Below the pieces are notes generated by a model. That model made no database searches. It had not been told where the DNA came from and was given only the letters and a program-made list of their open reading frames with translations. A stretch of DNA of 64,000 nucleotides from Streptosporangium nondiastaticum (lineage in GTDB: Bacteria > Actinomycetota > Actinomycetes > Streptomycetales > Streptomycetaceae). Positions 42,791 to 51,126 of this stretch are shown in pieces (the first letter of the stretch is position 1; every line of letters begins with the position of its first letter). A program made the translations under genes and the position numbers. Location: contig NZ_PXWG01000025.1 of assembly GCF_003011965.1 (NCBI RefSeq), positions 1-64,000 of the forward strand, in the 5' to 3' direction.

Positions 42791-42819
42791 TTGTCCGTTT
42801 AGAGATTGTTGACCGTTTA
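42791..42819. promoter_or_regulatory. Direct repeat over the -35 of the lectin-SARP promoter
   Basis: TTGTCCGTTTA (42791-42801) and TTGACCGTTTA (42809-42819) differ at one base and repeat every 18 bp. The second contains a good -35 (TTGACC) with CACGAT 17 bp further on (42832-42837) as possible -10. SARP-type activators bind direct repeats near -35, though usually with 11-bp period, so another regulator or a variant site is possible. Confidence 0.45.
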
Positions 42820-42888
42820 TACAGTGCCGCCCACGATGGTCGAGACCACTCGGTAAAGGACGCACCACCCCACCGGAAAGGTCTCGCA

Positions 42889-43413
42889 ATGCCGATGGCA
42901 ACGAACCGCTCGATCAAGACCCGCGCCGCATCCCTCACGGCCGCCGCCTTACTCGCGGCCACCGGGCTCCTGGCCGCAGGCGGCACGGCACACGCCGAGC
43001 GCACCGCGTCCGACACCCTCGCCAACGGCGGCACCCTGACCCCGGGCGCCGGCCTGGACAACGGCGACGCCCACCTCGTCATGCAGCAGGACGGGGACCT
43101 CGCCCTCTACACCTCCGGCGCCGACGGCACCGGCCGGCAGCTGCGCTGGCACTCCGGCACCACCGGCGAGGGCAACAGAGCCGAGCTGCGCGCCGACGGC
43201 AACCTCGTCGTCACCGCGCAGGACGGCACCGAGCTCTGGCAGAGCCGGACCGGCAGCACGGACTGCCCGCACATGCCGTGGACCAAGCTCACCGTCCGTT
43301 CCCACGGCGACATGTCGATCCTGGCGGGGCAGGACAGCGAGGCCCCGTACTACGTACCGCTCTGGTCGGCGTCCTTCGGCCTCCAGCCCCCCTGCGGCTA
43401 CTCCGCCCGGTGA
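42889..43413 (+). CDS. Secreted B-lectin (GNA-like) protein with TTA codon
   Basis: 174 residues. Sec signal (ASLTAAALLAATGLLAAGGTAHA, cut near 36), then B-lectin repeats with the QxDxNxVxY-like strands HLVMQQDGDLALYTSG and AELRADGNLVVTAQDGTELWQS. Would bind mannose-like sugars outside the cell. Codon 21 is TTA (42949-42951), so bldA should limit its translation. GGAAAGG lies upstream of ATG. The stop TGA is inside the GTGA that starts the regulator gene. Confidence 0.8.
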   Translation: MPMATNRSIKTRAASLTAAALLAATGLLAAGGTAHAERTASDTLANGGTLTPGAGLDNGDAHLVMQQDGDLALYTSGADGTGRQLRWHSGTTGEGNRAELRADGNLVVTAQDGTELWQSRTGSTDCPHMPWTKLTVRSHGDMSILAGQDSEAPYYVPLWSASFGLQPPCGYSAR

Positions 43414-46364
43414 GCGCCCCCGCCCCGGGACTGAGATTCGCCGTGCTCGGCCCGGTGCGGGCCTGGTGCGACGGCGTGCCGGTGGAACTCGGCCAGTCCA
43501 GGTCGCACGAGGTGCTCGCGGTCCTGCTGGCCGCCGCCGGCCGGACCGTGGCGCTGCCGCTGCTCGTGGAGGGGGTGTGGGACGAGGGCGAGCGCCCCTC
43601 CCGGGCGGAGCACTCCGTCCGCACCCACGTGTGGCGGCTGCGCCGGGCCCTCGCCCGGCACACCGCCGAGCCGCTGCTCGTCACCGTCGGCAACGGCTAC
43701 GCGCTCCGGGTGCCCGCCCCTGCCGTGGACACCTGGACCTTCGAGGGGGCCCTGACGCGGGCCCGGGAGATCCGGGCCTCGGGCGGCACCGCCGGGCAGG
43801 CCCGCGACATCCTGGCCGGCGCCCTGGCGCTGTGGACCGGCGAACCGCTGGCCGGACTCCACGGCCCCCACGCCAGAGCCCTGCGCGCCCGCTGCACCCA
43901 GCTGCACCGGTCCCTCCTGGAAGCCCGGCTCGAACTCGACGCCGAGCTCGGCGACCGGCCCCACCTCGTGGCCGAGGCGGGCGCCCTGGTCATGGAACAC
44001 CCGTCGAGTCAGAGGCTGCGCGCGGTGCAGATGCTGGCGCTGTACCGCTCGGGCCGCCAGGCCGAGGCCCTGGGCGTCTACGAGGACACCCGGCGCCACC
44101 TCGCCACCGAACTCGCCCACTTGCCGCCCGTCGAACGTGCCCCCTGCGCCGGACTCACCGCGCTGCACCAGCGGATCCTGCGCTCCGACCCCACCCTGCG
44201 CCTCCCCGGGACGGACCGCAGGCCGCAGGCCGCGGGCGGCGCATTCCCTTCCCCCGTCGCCGGCTTCACCGGCCGCGACGAGCAGCTCCGGGAGCTCACC
44301 GGCATGCTGACCCGCCCAGGCACCTCGGCCGTCGTCGTCTCGGCGGTCAACGGCATGGCGGGCGTCGGCAAGACCACCCTCGCCGTCCACACCGCCCACG
44401 CGCTCGACGCCGACGCCTTCCCCGACGGACGCCTCTACGCCGACCTGCGCGGCGCCGACGCCGCACCCCTGGATCCCCACGCCGTACTGGCCACCCTGCT
44501 CAGCGGACTGGGAACCGCGGACGAAGACATCCCGGAGGACGCCGGCGAGCGCACGGCCCTCTACCGCTCGCTCCTGGCCGACCGCCGGATGCTCCTGCTC
44601 CTGGACAACGCGGCCTCCTGCGAACAGCTCAGACCACTGATCCCCGGCGCCGCCGACTGCGCCGTCCTGGTCACCAGCCGCGCCTGGCTCACCGGACTGG
44701 CCGGAGCGCGGCACCTGCGACTGGACGTCATGCCGCCGGCCGAGGCCCTGGACCTGCTGCGGCGCACCGTCGGCCGTCGCGCCGTGGACGCCGAGCCCGA
44801 GGCCGCCGCCGCACTCGTGGCCGCCTGCGGCCACCTGCCGCTGGCCCTGCGGATCGTGGCCTCCCGCCTCGCGGCGGAGCCCGGCCGGTCCCTCGCCGGC
44901 ATGGTCCGCCGCCTCGCCGACGAACGCGGCCGCCTCGACGAACTGCGCACCGGCGACGCCGCCGTGGACGCCGCCTTCGAGCTCTCCTACGCCACGCTCA
45001 CCACCGAACAGGCCCGCGCCTTCCGCCTCCTGTCCGCGCCGGACGTACCCGACCTCGCCCTGCCGAGCGCCGCCGCCCTGCTCGGACTCGGCACCGAAGA
45101 AGCCGGGGAACTCCTCGAATCCCTCGTCGAACTCAACCTCCTGGAGTCCCACCACCTCGACCGCTACCACTTCCACGACCTCGTCCGCGCCTTCGCCCGG
45201 GCCCGGAACGCCCGCGAGGACCCTCCCGCGACGACCTCCCGCGCCGTCGCCGGCCTCCTCGACTTCTGCCTGGCCACCGCCCGCAACGCCGACGCCGTCG
45301 CGCACGCGGCCGAACCCGACGAACGCACGCTCATCGACGCCGCGCCCGCCTCGCCCGGCCTCGCCTTCGCCACCGCGCAGGACGCCACCGACTGGATGCG
45401 CGAGGAAACTGCCCTGCAACGCGCCCTGATCGCCCGCGCCTGCGCCGACGACGCCCTGCCACTGGCCCAGGCCGCCGATCTCGTCGACCGGCTCAACACC
45501 GTGCTCTCCGGCATCACCCACCTCAGCGCGGTGTCGGAACTGGCCCGCCAGGTCGCCGAGGTCGCCGCCGGGCGCGGCGACCGGCCCTCCGAGGCCCTCG
45601 CCCGCTACGTACGGGGGAACGCCCTGTGGCACGCCAACTCCTTCCCCGAGGCCGAGGAGGAGCTCCACCGCAGCCTCGGACTCTGCGACCGCGACGCCGA
45701 CCTGCGGCTGTGCGCCTCGGCCCACCTGACCCTCTGCGCCCACGCCCGGGTCCGCGGCCGCTTCGGCGAAGCGGTCGTGCACGGCGAGGCGTCGGTGCGG
45801 CTCTTCCGCACGCTGGGCGCGGCGACCGCCGAGGGCACCGCGCTGGGCGAGCTGGCCTTCAACTACGCCCGTCAGGGCCGCCTCGCCGAGGCGCGGGCGG
45901 CGGCCGAGCGCGGAGCGGAACTGCTCGGCGGCCGGGAGTCGGTGTCCACGGCCATCGGCCTGTACTACCTGGCCCGGGTCCTGCGGCTGTGCGGCGACCG
46001 GGACGAGGCCCTGCGCCGGGCCGGTGCCGGCCTGGCCCTCTTCCGCACCCTGAACGTGTCCTCCTTCGAAGCCGCGTCCGGCAACCTGATCGCCGAACTC
46101 CACGCCGAGAAGCAGGGCAAGGAGGGATACGCGCTCGCGGCGCAGACCGCCGAGACGTTCCTGCCACTGGCCCGCAAGGTCAGCGCGATGCTGGAGGGCG
46201 GCCTGCTCAGGACTCTCGGCCGCAGCCTCGTCCACCTGGGGCAGCAGGCCCGCGCCGACGCCTGCCTGCGGGCCGCCCTGGACCTCTTCGAGGGACTCCG
46301 GGCCGAGCAGGACGCCGAACAGATCCGCGGGCTGCTCGCAACAGCGCCGTTTATCCCGCGGTGA
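43410..46364 (+). CDS. SARP-family regulator with NB-ARC and TPR domains
   Basis: 984 residues, AfsR-like architecture. ~1-95: OmpR-type winged helix (LRFAVLGPVRAWCDGVPVELG, SVRTHVWRLRRAL). ~95-250: bacterial transcriptional activation domain. ~280-600: NB-ARC ATPase, P-loop GMAGVGKTTLA and LLLLDNA Walker B. ~640-970: TPR repeats. Such proteins activate antibiotic or developmental genes. GTG at 43410 overlaps the lectin stop (GTGA), so its translation is coupled to a TTA-containing gene. It diverges from the decarboxylase operon, its likely target. Confidence 0.85.
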   Translation: MSAPAPGLRFAVLGPVRAWCDGVPVELGQSRSHEVLAVLLAAAGRTVALPLLVEGVWDEGERPSRAEHSVRTHVWRLRRALARHTAEPLLVTVGNGYALRVPAPAVDTWTFEGALTRAREIRASGGTAGQARDILAGALALWTGEPLAGLHGPHARALRARCTQLHRSLLEARLELDAELGDRPHLVAEAGALVMEHPSSQRLRAVQMLALYRSGRQAEALGVYEDTRRHLATELAHLPPVERAPCAGLTALHQRILRSDPTLRLPGTDRRPQAAGGAFPSPVAGFTGRDEQLRELTGMLTRPGTSAVVVSAVNGMAGVGKTTLAVHTAHALDADAFPDGRLYADLRGADAAPLDPHAVLATLLSGLGTADEDIPEDAGERTALYRSLLADRRMLLLLDNAASCEQLRPLIPGAADCAVLVTSRAWLTGLAGARHLRLDVMPPAEALDLLRRTVGRRAVDAEPEAAAALVAACGHLPLALRIVASRLAAEPGRSLAGMVRRLADERGRLDELRTGDAAVDAAFELSYATLTTEQARAFRLLSAPDVPDLALPSAAALLGLGTEEAGELLESLVELNLLESHHLDRYHFHDLVRAFARARNAREDPPATTSRAVAGLLDFCLATARNADAVAHAAEPDERTLIDAAPASPGLAFATAQDATDWMREETALQRALIARACADDALPLAQAADLVDRLNTVLSGITHLSAVSELARQVAEVAAGRGDRPSEALARYVRGNALWHANSFPEAEEELHRSLGLCDRDADLRLCASAHLTLCAHARVRGRFGEAVVHGEASVRLFRTLGAATAEGTALGELAFNYARQGRLAEARAAAERGAELLGGRESVSTAIGLYYLARVLRLCGDRDEALRRAGAGLALFRTLNVSSFEAASGNLIAELHAEKQGKEGYALAAQTAETFLPLARKVSAMLEGGLLRTLGRSLVHLGQQARADACLRAALDLFEGLRAEQDAEQIRGLLATAPFIPR

Positions 46365-46431
46365 ACGGTGGGCGGCAGTCTCCGTGACACAGCAAGAACC
46401 GCCACTCCCCACCGATCTCCAGGAGGAACCG

Positions 46432-47037
46432 ATGAAGACCGCCCGCACCCTCGCCGCCCTCGGCCTCGGCACCCTGGCCACCGTGGCCGCCCTCGCCTCG
46501 CCCGCCGTCGCCCAGGACACCAAGGCCGCGCCCGACAAGGCGAACCAGCAGTGCGTGGTCAACACGGACAATGGTGACCGGGCATGCTTCGCCACCCATA
46601 GAGAGGCCATCGCCTACGCCACGAAGGGCCGCGTCACCGACGCCCCGAACGACGCCCGGGCCGCGCTGAAGGACGAGAAGCTCCAGGAGCGCCTCAGCGG
46701 TCCGCGCAGCCAGCACGGCATCAAGCCGGCGAAGAACGCCAAGTCCGCCCTGGCCGCCGAGAGCCGGGTCCTCGCCACGGTCTACCGCGACAAGGACTTC
46801 GGCGGCGGCTCGGTCTACTTCACGGGCAGCCAAGGCTGCAGCTTCCGCTACCCCTGGTCCGCCACCATGGGGGACGACTGGAACGATGCGGTCAGTTCCA
46901 CCGCCTCCGGCCAGTGCGACATCACCCTCTACCAGCACGCCGATTACCGCGGCTTCAGCCAGACCTTCCGCGGCAACGTCCCCTACGTCGGCGACGCCAT
47001 GAATGACCAGGCCAGCTCGTACAGCTTCGACCGCTGA
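46432..47037 (+). CDS. Secreted beta/gamma-crystallin-like protein (peptidase inhibitor I36 type)
   Basis: 201 residues: Sec signal (RTLAALGLGTLATVAALASPAVA), a pro-like middle, and a C-terminal Greek-key domain (YRDKDFGGGSVYFTGSQGC, LYQHADYRGFSQTF). This fold is shared with the Streptomyces metalloproteinase inhibitor SMPI. ATG with AGGAGGAACC upstream. It follows the SARP gene by 67 bp; cotranscription is possible. Confidence 0.75.
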   Translation: MKTARTLAALGLGTLATVAALASPAVAQDTKAAPDKANQQCVVNTDNGDRACFATHREAIAYATKGRVTDAPNDARAALKDEKLQERLSGPRSQHGIKPAKNAKSALAAESRVLATVYRDKDFGGGSVYFTGSQGCSFRYPWSATMGDDWNDAVSSTASGQCDITLYQHADYRGFSQTFRGNVPYVGDAMNDQASSYSFDR

Positions 47038-47313
47038 TCCCTGCCGCACCGGCGGGGCGCCCGCGGGGCGCGGTGGACGTGACGGTCACCGCGTCCCGCG
47101 GCACCCCCTCCGCCGGGCCCCGTGGGCACGGCACCAGCCTGTTCGCCGGCAAGCGGCCTCCGCCGCACGTCGTCAATCCGTAGCGTTCCGGTGCCCTCGG
47201 CGGGCGGCCGTGGCTAGCGTCCACCCCGCCGGTTCGCGCGAGCCGTCGCTCAGCGAGCCGCACCGCACCCCACCCGCCCCGTTCCGATACGACCCGAGGG
47301 GGAAGGACGCCAC

Positions 47314-48837
47314 GTGCTACACGGTCTCTCCGGACGTGCACTGCGCTTCGTTCTCGCGGCGGCAGTCACCGCACTGCCGGCGCTGGTGACGACGTCCCCG
47401 GCCGCTGCGCAAGCCCGAGCCGCCGGATTCGCCGCCTCGTGCCCGGCGGCCGGCTTCATCTCCGACCCCTACGGCGGAGCCCGCAATCACGACGGCATCG
47501 ACATAGCCAACGACTACGACACGCCGATCTACGCCGTCGGCGACGGCGAGGTCATCAACTCCGGGCCCGCCCAGGGCTACGGCCAGTGGATCCGCATCCT
47601 GCACCCCGACGGAACGGTGACCGAGTACGGGCACATGCGTCAGCGGGACGTGGCCGTGGGGGACCGGGTGACGGCCGGGCAGCGCATCGCGCTCATGGGA
47701 GCCGAGGGCGAGGCCTCCGGCCCCCACCTCCATCTGCGGGTACGACGCGACACCAGCATGAACCGCGGCATCGACCCCATCCCCTACCTCGAGGAACGCG
47801 GCGTCTCCATGCCGTGCACGCCGGGCCGGCGGCCCGCGCCGGCGCCGCTCGTCTATCCGGTGGAGCCGGGCCGGGTGGTGTCCGCACGGTCGGCCGACGG
47901 CCGGCTGGAGATCTTCGCGGCCGGAGCCGACGGAGTGCACCACGCCTGGCAGACCCAGGTCAACGGCAGCTGGTCGGAGTGGGAACGGCTGGGCGGCCCC
48001 GGCAACGCGCAGCTCGCGATCGCCCCCAACGCCGACGGGCGCCTGGAGGCGTTCGCGGTCAACGGGGACACCGTCCAGCACCGCTACCAGCTGTCGCCGT
48101 CCGGCGCCTGGTCGAACTGGGAGGAATTCGGCACCGGCGGAAGCACCGTCGCCGCCGGAGTCAACGCCGACGGCCGCATCGAGGTGTTCGCCTCCGGCCC
48201 GAACGGCGTCTTCCACCGCTACCAGACCGCGCCCAACAGCGGCTGGTCGGGCTGGGAGCCCACGGGCGGCGGCCCCGCGGCCGGCCGGGTGAAGATGGAG
48301 AAGGCCCCTGACGGCCGTCTCGAAGTGTTCGTGCTCAACGGGAGCGTCTTCCAGCACCAGTACCAGACCGCCGTCAACGGCGGCTGGTCACAGTGGGAGG
48401 ACTTCGGCGGGGGCGGCCACGACCTGACGGTCGACCACAATGCCGACGGCCGCCTCGAAGTGTTCGCCTCCGGCCCGGTCGGGGTGTTCCACAGGTACCA
48501 GACGAACCCCACCAGCTGGTCGGAGTGGGAGCCCACGCGAGGCCCCGCCGACTCCCGGCTCACGAGCGACCGCACCGCCGACGGGCGCGTCGAGGTCTTC
48601 GCCATCAACGGCGACACCGCCGCGCACATCTGGCAGAAGGGCCTGAACGCCGCCTACAGCGACTGGGACGGTTTCGGCGCCGGCGGATCCGGGATCACCG
48701 CCGCCACCAACGCCGACGGCCGCATCGAGGTCTTCGGCACGAGCCGGGACGGGGTCATCCACAAGTGGCAGACCGGGTTCAGCACCTGGTCGCAGTGGGC
48801 CCGGGTGAACAGCACCTCCGGCCCTCCGATCACCTGA
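47314..48837 (+). CDS. Secreted M23 metallopeptidase with PLL-type beta-propeller repeats
   Basis: 507 residues. Signal peptide; M23/LytM zinc peptidase at ~45-165 with H59 and D63 (NHDGIDIAN) and H138/H140 (GPHLHLRV); then about seven repeats of ~48 residues with the pattern NADGRLEVFASGPxGVFHRYQ...WSxWExxG, like the PLL/tectonin lectin propeller. It would cut peptidoglycan cross-links or secreted peptides and bind a surface glycan. GTG at 47314, GAGGGGGAAGGA about 11 bases upstream. Confidence 0.85.
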   Translation: MLHGLSGRALRFVLAAAVTALPALVTTSPAAAQARAAGFAASCPAAGFISDPYGGARNHDGIDIANDYDTPIYAVGDGEVINSGPAQGYGQWIRILHPDGTVTEYGHMRQRDVAVGDRVTAGQRIALMGAEGEASGPHLHLRVRRDTSMNRGIDPIPYLEERGVSMPCTPGRRPAPAPLVYPVEPGRVVSARSADGRLEIFAAGADGVHHAWQTQVNGSWSEWERLGGPGNAQLAIAPNADGRLEAFAVNGDTVQHRYQLSPSGAWSNWEEFGTGGSTVAAGVNADGRIEVFASGPNGVFHRYQTAPNSGWSGWEPTGGGPAAGRVKMEKAPDGRLEVFVLNGSVFQHQYQTAVNGGWSQWEDFGGGGHDLTVDHNADGRLEVFASGPVGVFHRYQTNPTSWSEWEPTRGPADSRLTSDRTADGRVEVFAINGDTAAHIWQKGLNAAYSDWDGFGAGGSGITAATNADGRIEVFGTSRDGVIHKWQTGFSTWSQWARVNSTSGPPIT

Positions 48838-48861
48838 CCCCGGCACCGCCGGCACCATCCA

Positions 48862-48898
48862 CGGCCGGCCGGGCGGGCCTGCGAGGCCCGGCCGGCCG
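48862..48898. terminator. Stem-loop terminator
   Basis: A 13-bp perfect stem (48862-48874 with 48886-48898) around an 11-base loop, 24 bases after the M23 gene stop and before the next gene's start. Likely intrinsic terminator or attenuator without U-tract. Confidence 0.55.
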
Positions 48899-48921
48899 CG
48901 GCACACCTGCGGGGAGGACCC

Positions 48922-50991
48922 ATGCATCCGATCAGCAGACGCCGTCTGCTCCAGGGCTGCGCCGCGGCGGGCGCACTCGCACTGCTGGAAGCCGGGGGCG
49001 GCGCGGTCGCCACCGCTGCGCCGCCCCCTCCCCACCAGTGGACCGGCGCGGGGCCCTTCACACACGTCTACGATCCGTCCACCCCCGGCGGGCGTCGCTA
49101 CCTCAACGACCACACGCTGATCAAGGCGGCCGGCCGGTGGCACCTGTTCAGCATCGCCGGTGCCGGCGCGCCACCCGGCCAGGCCCCCGACAGCGCGGCT
49201 GAGGTCTCCTTCGCCCACGCCTCCGCCCCGGACCCGTACGGACCGTGGACCACGCACGCCGACGCGCTGACCGTCGACCCGGCGTACTACGGCGAGGAAC
49301 ACCTGTGGGCGCCGCACGTCATCGAGGCGGGCGGCACGTACTGGATGTTCTACGCCGCCGGCGGGCGGAACGGTGCCGCGATCAACCTCGCCACCTCGAC
49401 CGACCTGTTCACCTGGACGCGCGTCCCGGCCGGCCCGCTGTTCCGGGGACGCGTGGCGCGCGACCCCATGGTGGTGCGGATCGCCGGCCAGTGGGTCATG
49501 TACTACACCGAACTGTCCGGCCGGGACGGCCAGGGCGGCCAGGATGGTGAGGGCGGTCAGGAGGGCCGGCACGTGGTGGCCTTCCGGCGCTCCGACGACC
49601 TGTTGCACTGGAGCGAACCGGGCATCGCGTTCACCGACGCGACCACCGCCGCGACGGTGTCGGTCACCGAGTCGCCCTTCGTCGTCGAGCGGGACGGCTG
49701 GTACTACCTGTTCATCGGGCCCCGCAACGGCTACGACGGCACCGATGTGTTCGCGTCCCGGAACCCGTTCTCCTTCGGCCTCGACGGTTACGCGGGCCAT
49801 GTCCCCGGTCACGCGGCCGAGGTGGTCACCGACGGAGGGGATTGGCACGTGAGTGCCGCGGGGTGGTTCCGCCAGGGGCTCTACCTCGCCCCCTTGCAGT
49901 GGCGGGACGTACCGCCACCCTGGCAGAGCGCCGACAACCCCGTCGCCGGACTGGACGTCAACGGCCGGCTGACCGTGTACGCCCTGGACGCGGGCGACGG
50001 TGCGCTGCTGCGGCGCGTCCAGCTCGACCCGCAGTCCGACACCTGGTCGCCGTGGGAGGCGTTCGGCGGACCGGCCGGAGCGGTGCCCACGCTCGGCCGC
50101 AACACCAACGGCAGGCAGGAGGTGTTCTCCCTCGACCCGGACGGTGCCGGCCTGCACCACCGGGTGCAGCGGCCGGACGGCGGCTGGCACGACTGGGAGG
50201 AGTTCGGCGGCGCGGCAGGCGCGGCCCCGGCCGTCGCCCGCAACGCCGACGGCAGACTGGAAGCCTTCGCACTGGGCCCGGGCGGCACCTCCGTCGCCCG
50301 GCGGCGGCAGGCCTCACCCGGGTCACTGACCTGGGAGCCCTGGGACGGCGGCTTCGGCGGGCCCGCGGGTGCGCCGCCCGTCGTCGCGGCCAATGCCGAC
50401 GGACGGCTGGAGGTCTTCGCCCTCGCGCCCGGCGGCGCCGCGATCTACCACCGGTGGCAGGAGACGCCCAACGGCCCCTGGGCGCAGTGGACCCGCTTCG
50501 GCACCGCGGCCGGCACCGCGCCGCGCGTGTCGCGCGACGGCAGCGGCAGGCTCACGGTCGCCGCATCGGCTCCGTCCGGTCTGGCGGCGTTCTCCCGGCG
50601 CCAGACCGTCCCGAGCGGAGGCTGGGACGACTGGCAACCGATGTCCGGCTGGACCGCCGGCGCTCCGGCGCTCGTCCCCGACGCCGACGGCAGGCTCGAG
50701 GGCTTCGCCCTGTCCCCGGGCGGCGCCCTGCTCAGCCACCGCCGGCAGGTCACCCCCGTCGGCGGCTGGGACGCCGGTGACGACTTCGGCGAGCCCGGCG
50801 TCCGGCTCGCCGCCCCGCCGACGGCCGCGGCCGACGCCACCGGCCGGACCCACGTTTTCGCCGTCACCACCCAAGGCCGGATACGCACCCGCGTACGGTC
50901 CCGGCCCGGCGGCGGCTGGAGCCCATGGACCGCATTCGGCGACCGCCCGATCGCCCCCGTCCCATCGGGCAGCCCCGCGTACTGGGCCTGA
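48922..50991 (+). CDS. Secreted GH43-like hydrolase with PLL-type repeats
   Basis: 689 residues. Tat-type signal (SRRRLLQGCAAAGALALLEAGGG). Residues ~35-320 form a five-bladed hydrolase propeller of GH43 type, with acidic residues in LNDHTLIKA, VARDPMVV and VTESPFVV as the catalytic set. From ~330 about eight repeats (NADGRLEVFALAPGGAAIYHRWQ, WxxWExFGG) match the repeats of the preceding peptidase. Would attack an arabinan, xylan or similar glycan. ATG at 48922 with GGGGAGGA upstream. Confidence 0.8.
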   Translation: MHPISRRRLLQGCAAAGALALLEAGGGAVATAAPPPPHQWTGAGPFTHVYDPSTPGGRRYLNDHTLIKAAGRWHLFSIAGAGAPPGQAPDSAAEVSFAHASAPDPYGPWTTHADALTVDPAYYGEEHLWAPHVIEAGGTYWMFYAAGGRNGAAINLATSTDLFTWTRVPAGPLFRGRVARDPMVVRIAGQWVMYYTELSGRDGQGGQDGEGGQEGRHVVAFRRSDDLLHWSEPGIAFTDATTAATVSVTESPFVVERDGWYYLFIGPRNGYDGTDVFASRNPFSFGLDGYAGHVPGHAAEVVTDGGDWHVSAAGWFRQGLYLAPLQWRDVPPPWQSADNPVAGLDVNGRLTVYALDAGDGALLRRVQLDPQSDTWSPWEAFGGPAGAVPTLGRNTNGRQEVFSLDPDGAGLHHRVQRPDGGWHDWEEFGGAAGAAPAVARNADGRLEAFALGPGGTSVARRRQASPGSLTWEPWDGGFGGPAGAPPVVAANADGRLEVFALAPGGAAIYHRWQETPNGPWAQWTRFGTAAGTAPRVSRDGSGRLTVAASAPSGLAAFSRRQTVPSGGWDDWQPMSGWTAGAPALVPDADGRLEGFALSPGGALLSHRRQVTPVGGWDAGDDFGEPGVRLAAPPTAAADATGRTHVFAVTTQGRIRTRVRSRPGGGWSPWTAFGDRPIAPVPSGSPAYWA

Positions 50992-51126
50992 CCTCCTCCC
51001 GCAGCGACCCGGGGCGCCCGGACCGGGCCTGGGCCGGACGGCTCGGCCCGGTGGCCTGCGGCCGGCTGAGCGGCAGCGTCAGTCGTCGAACCGGCGTTCA
51101 GCAATACGCCGGCCCGCGCCCCGTCC

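Noticed and set aside
47038..47313. ydaO/c-di-AMP riboswitch before the M23 peptidase gene
   Set aside because: Such riboswitches often precede actinobacterial wall hydrolases, but I could not find the conserved core here.
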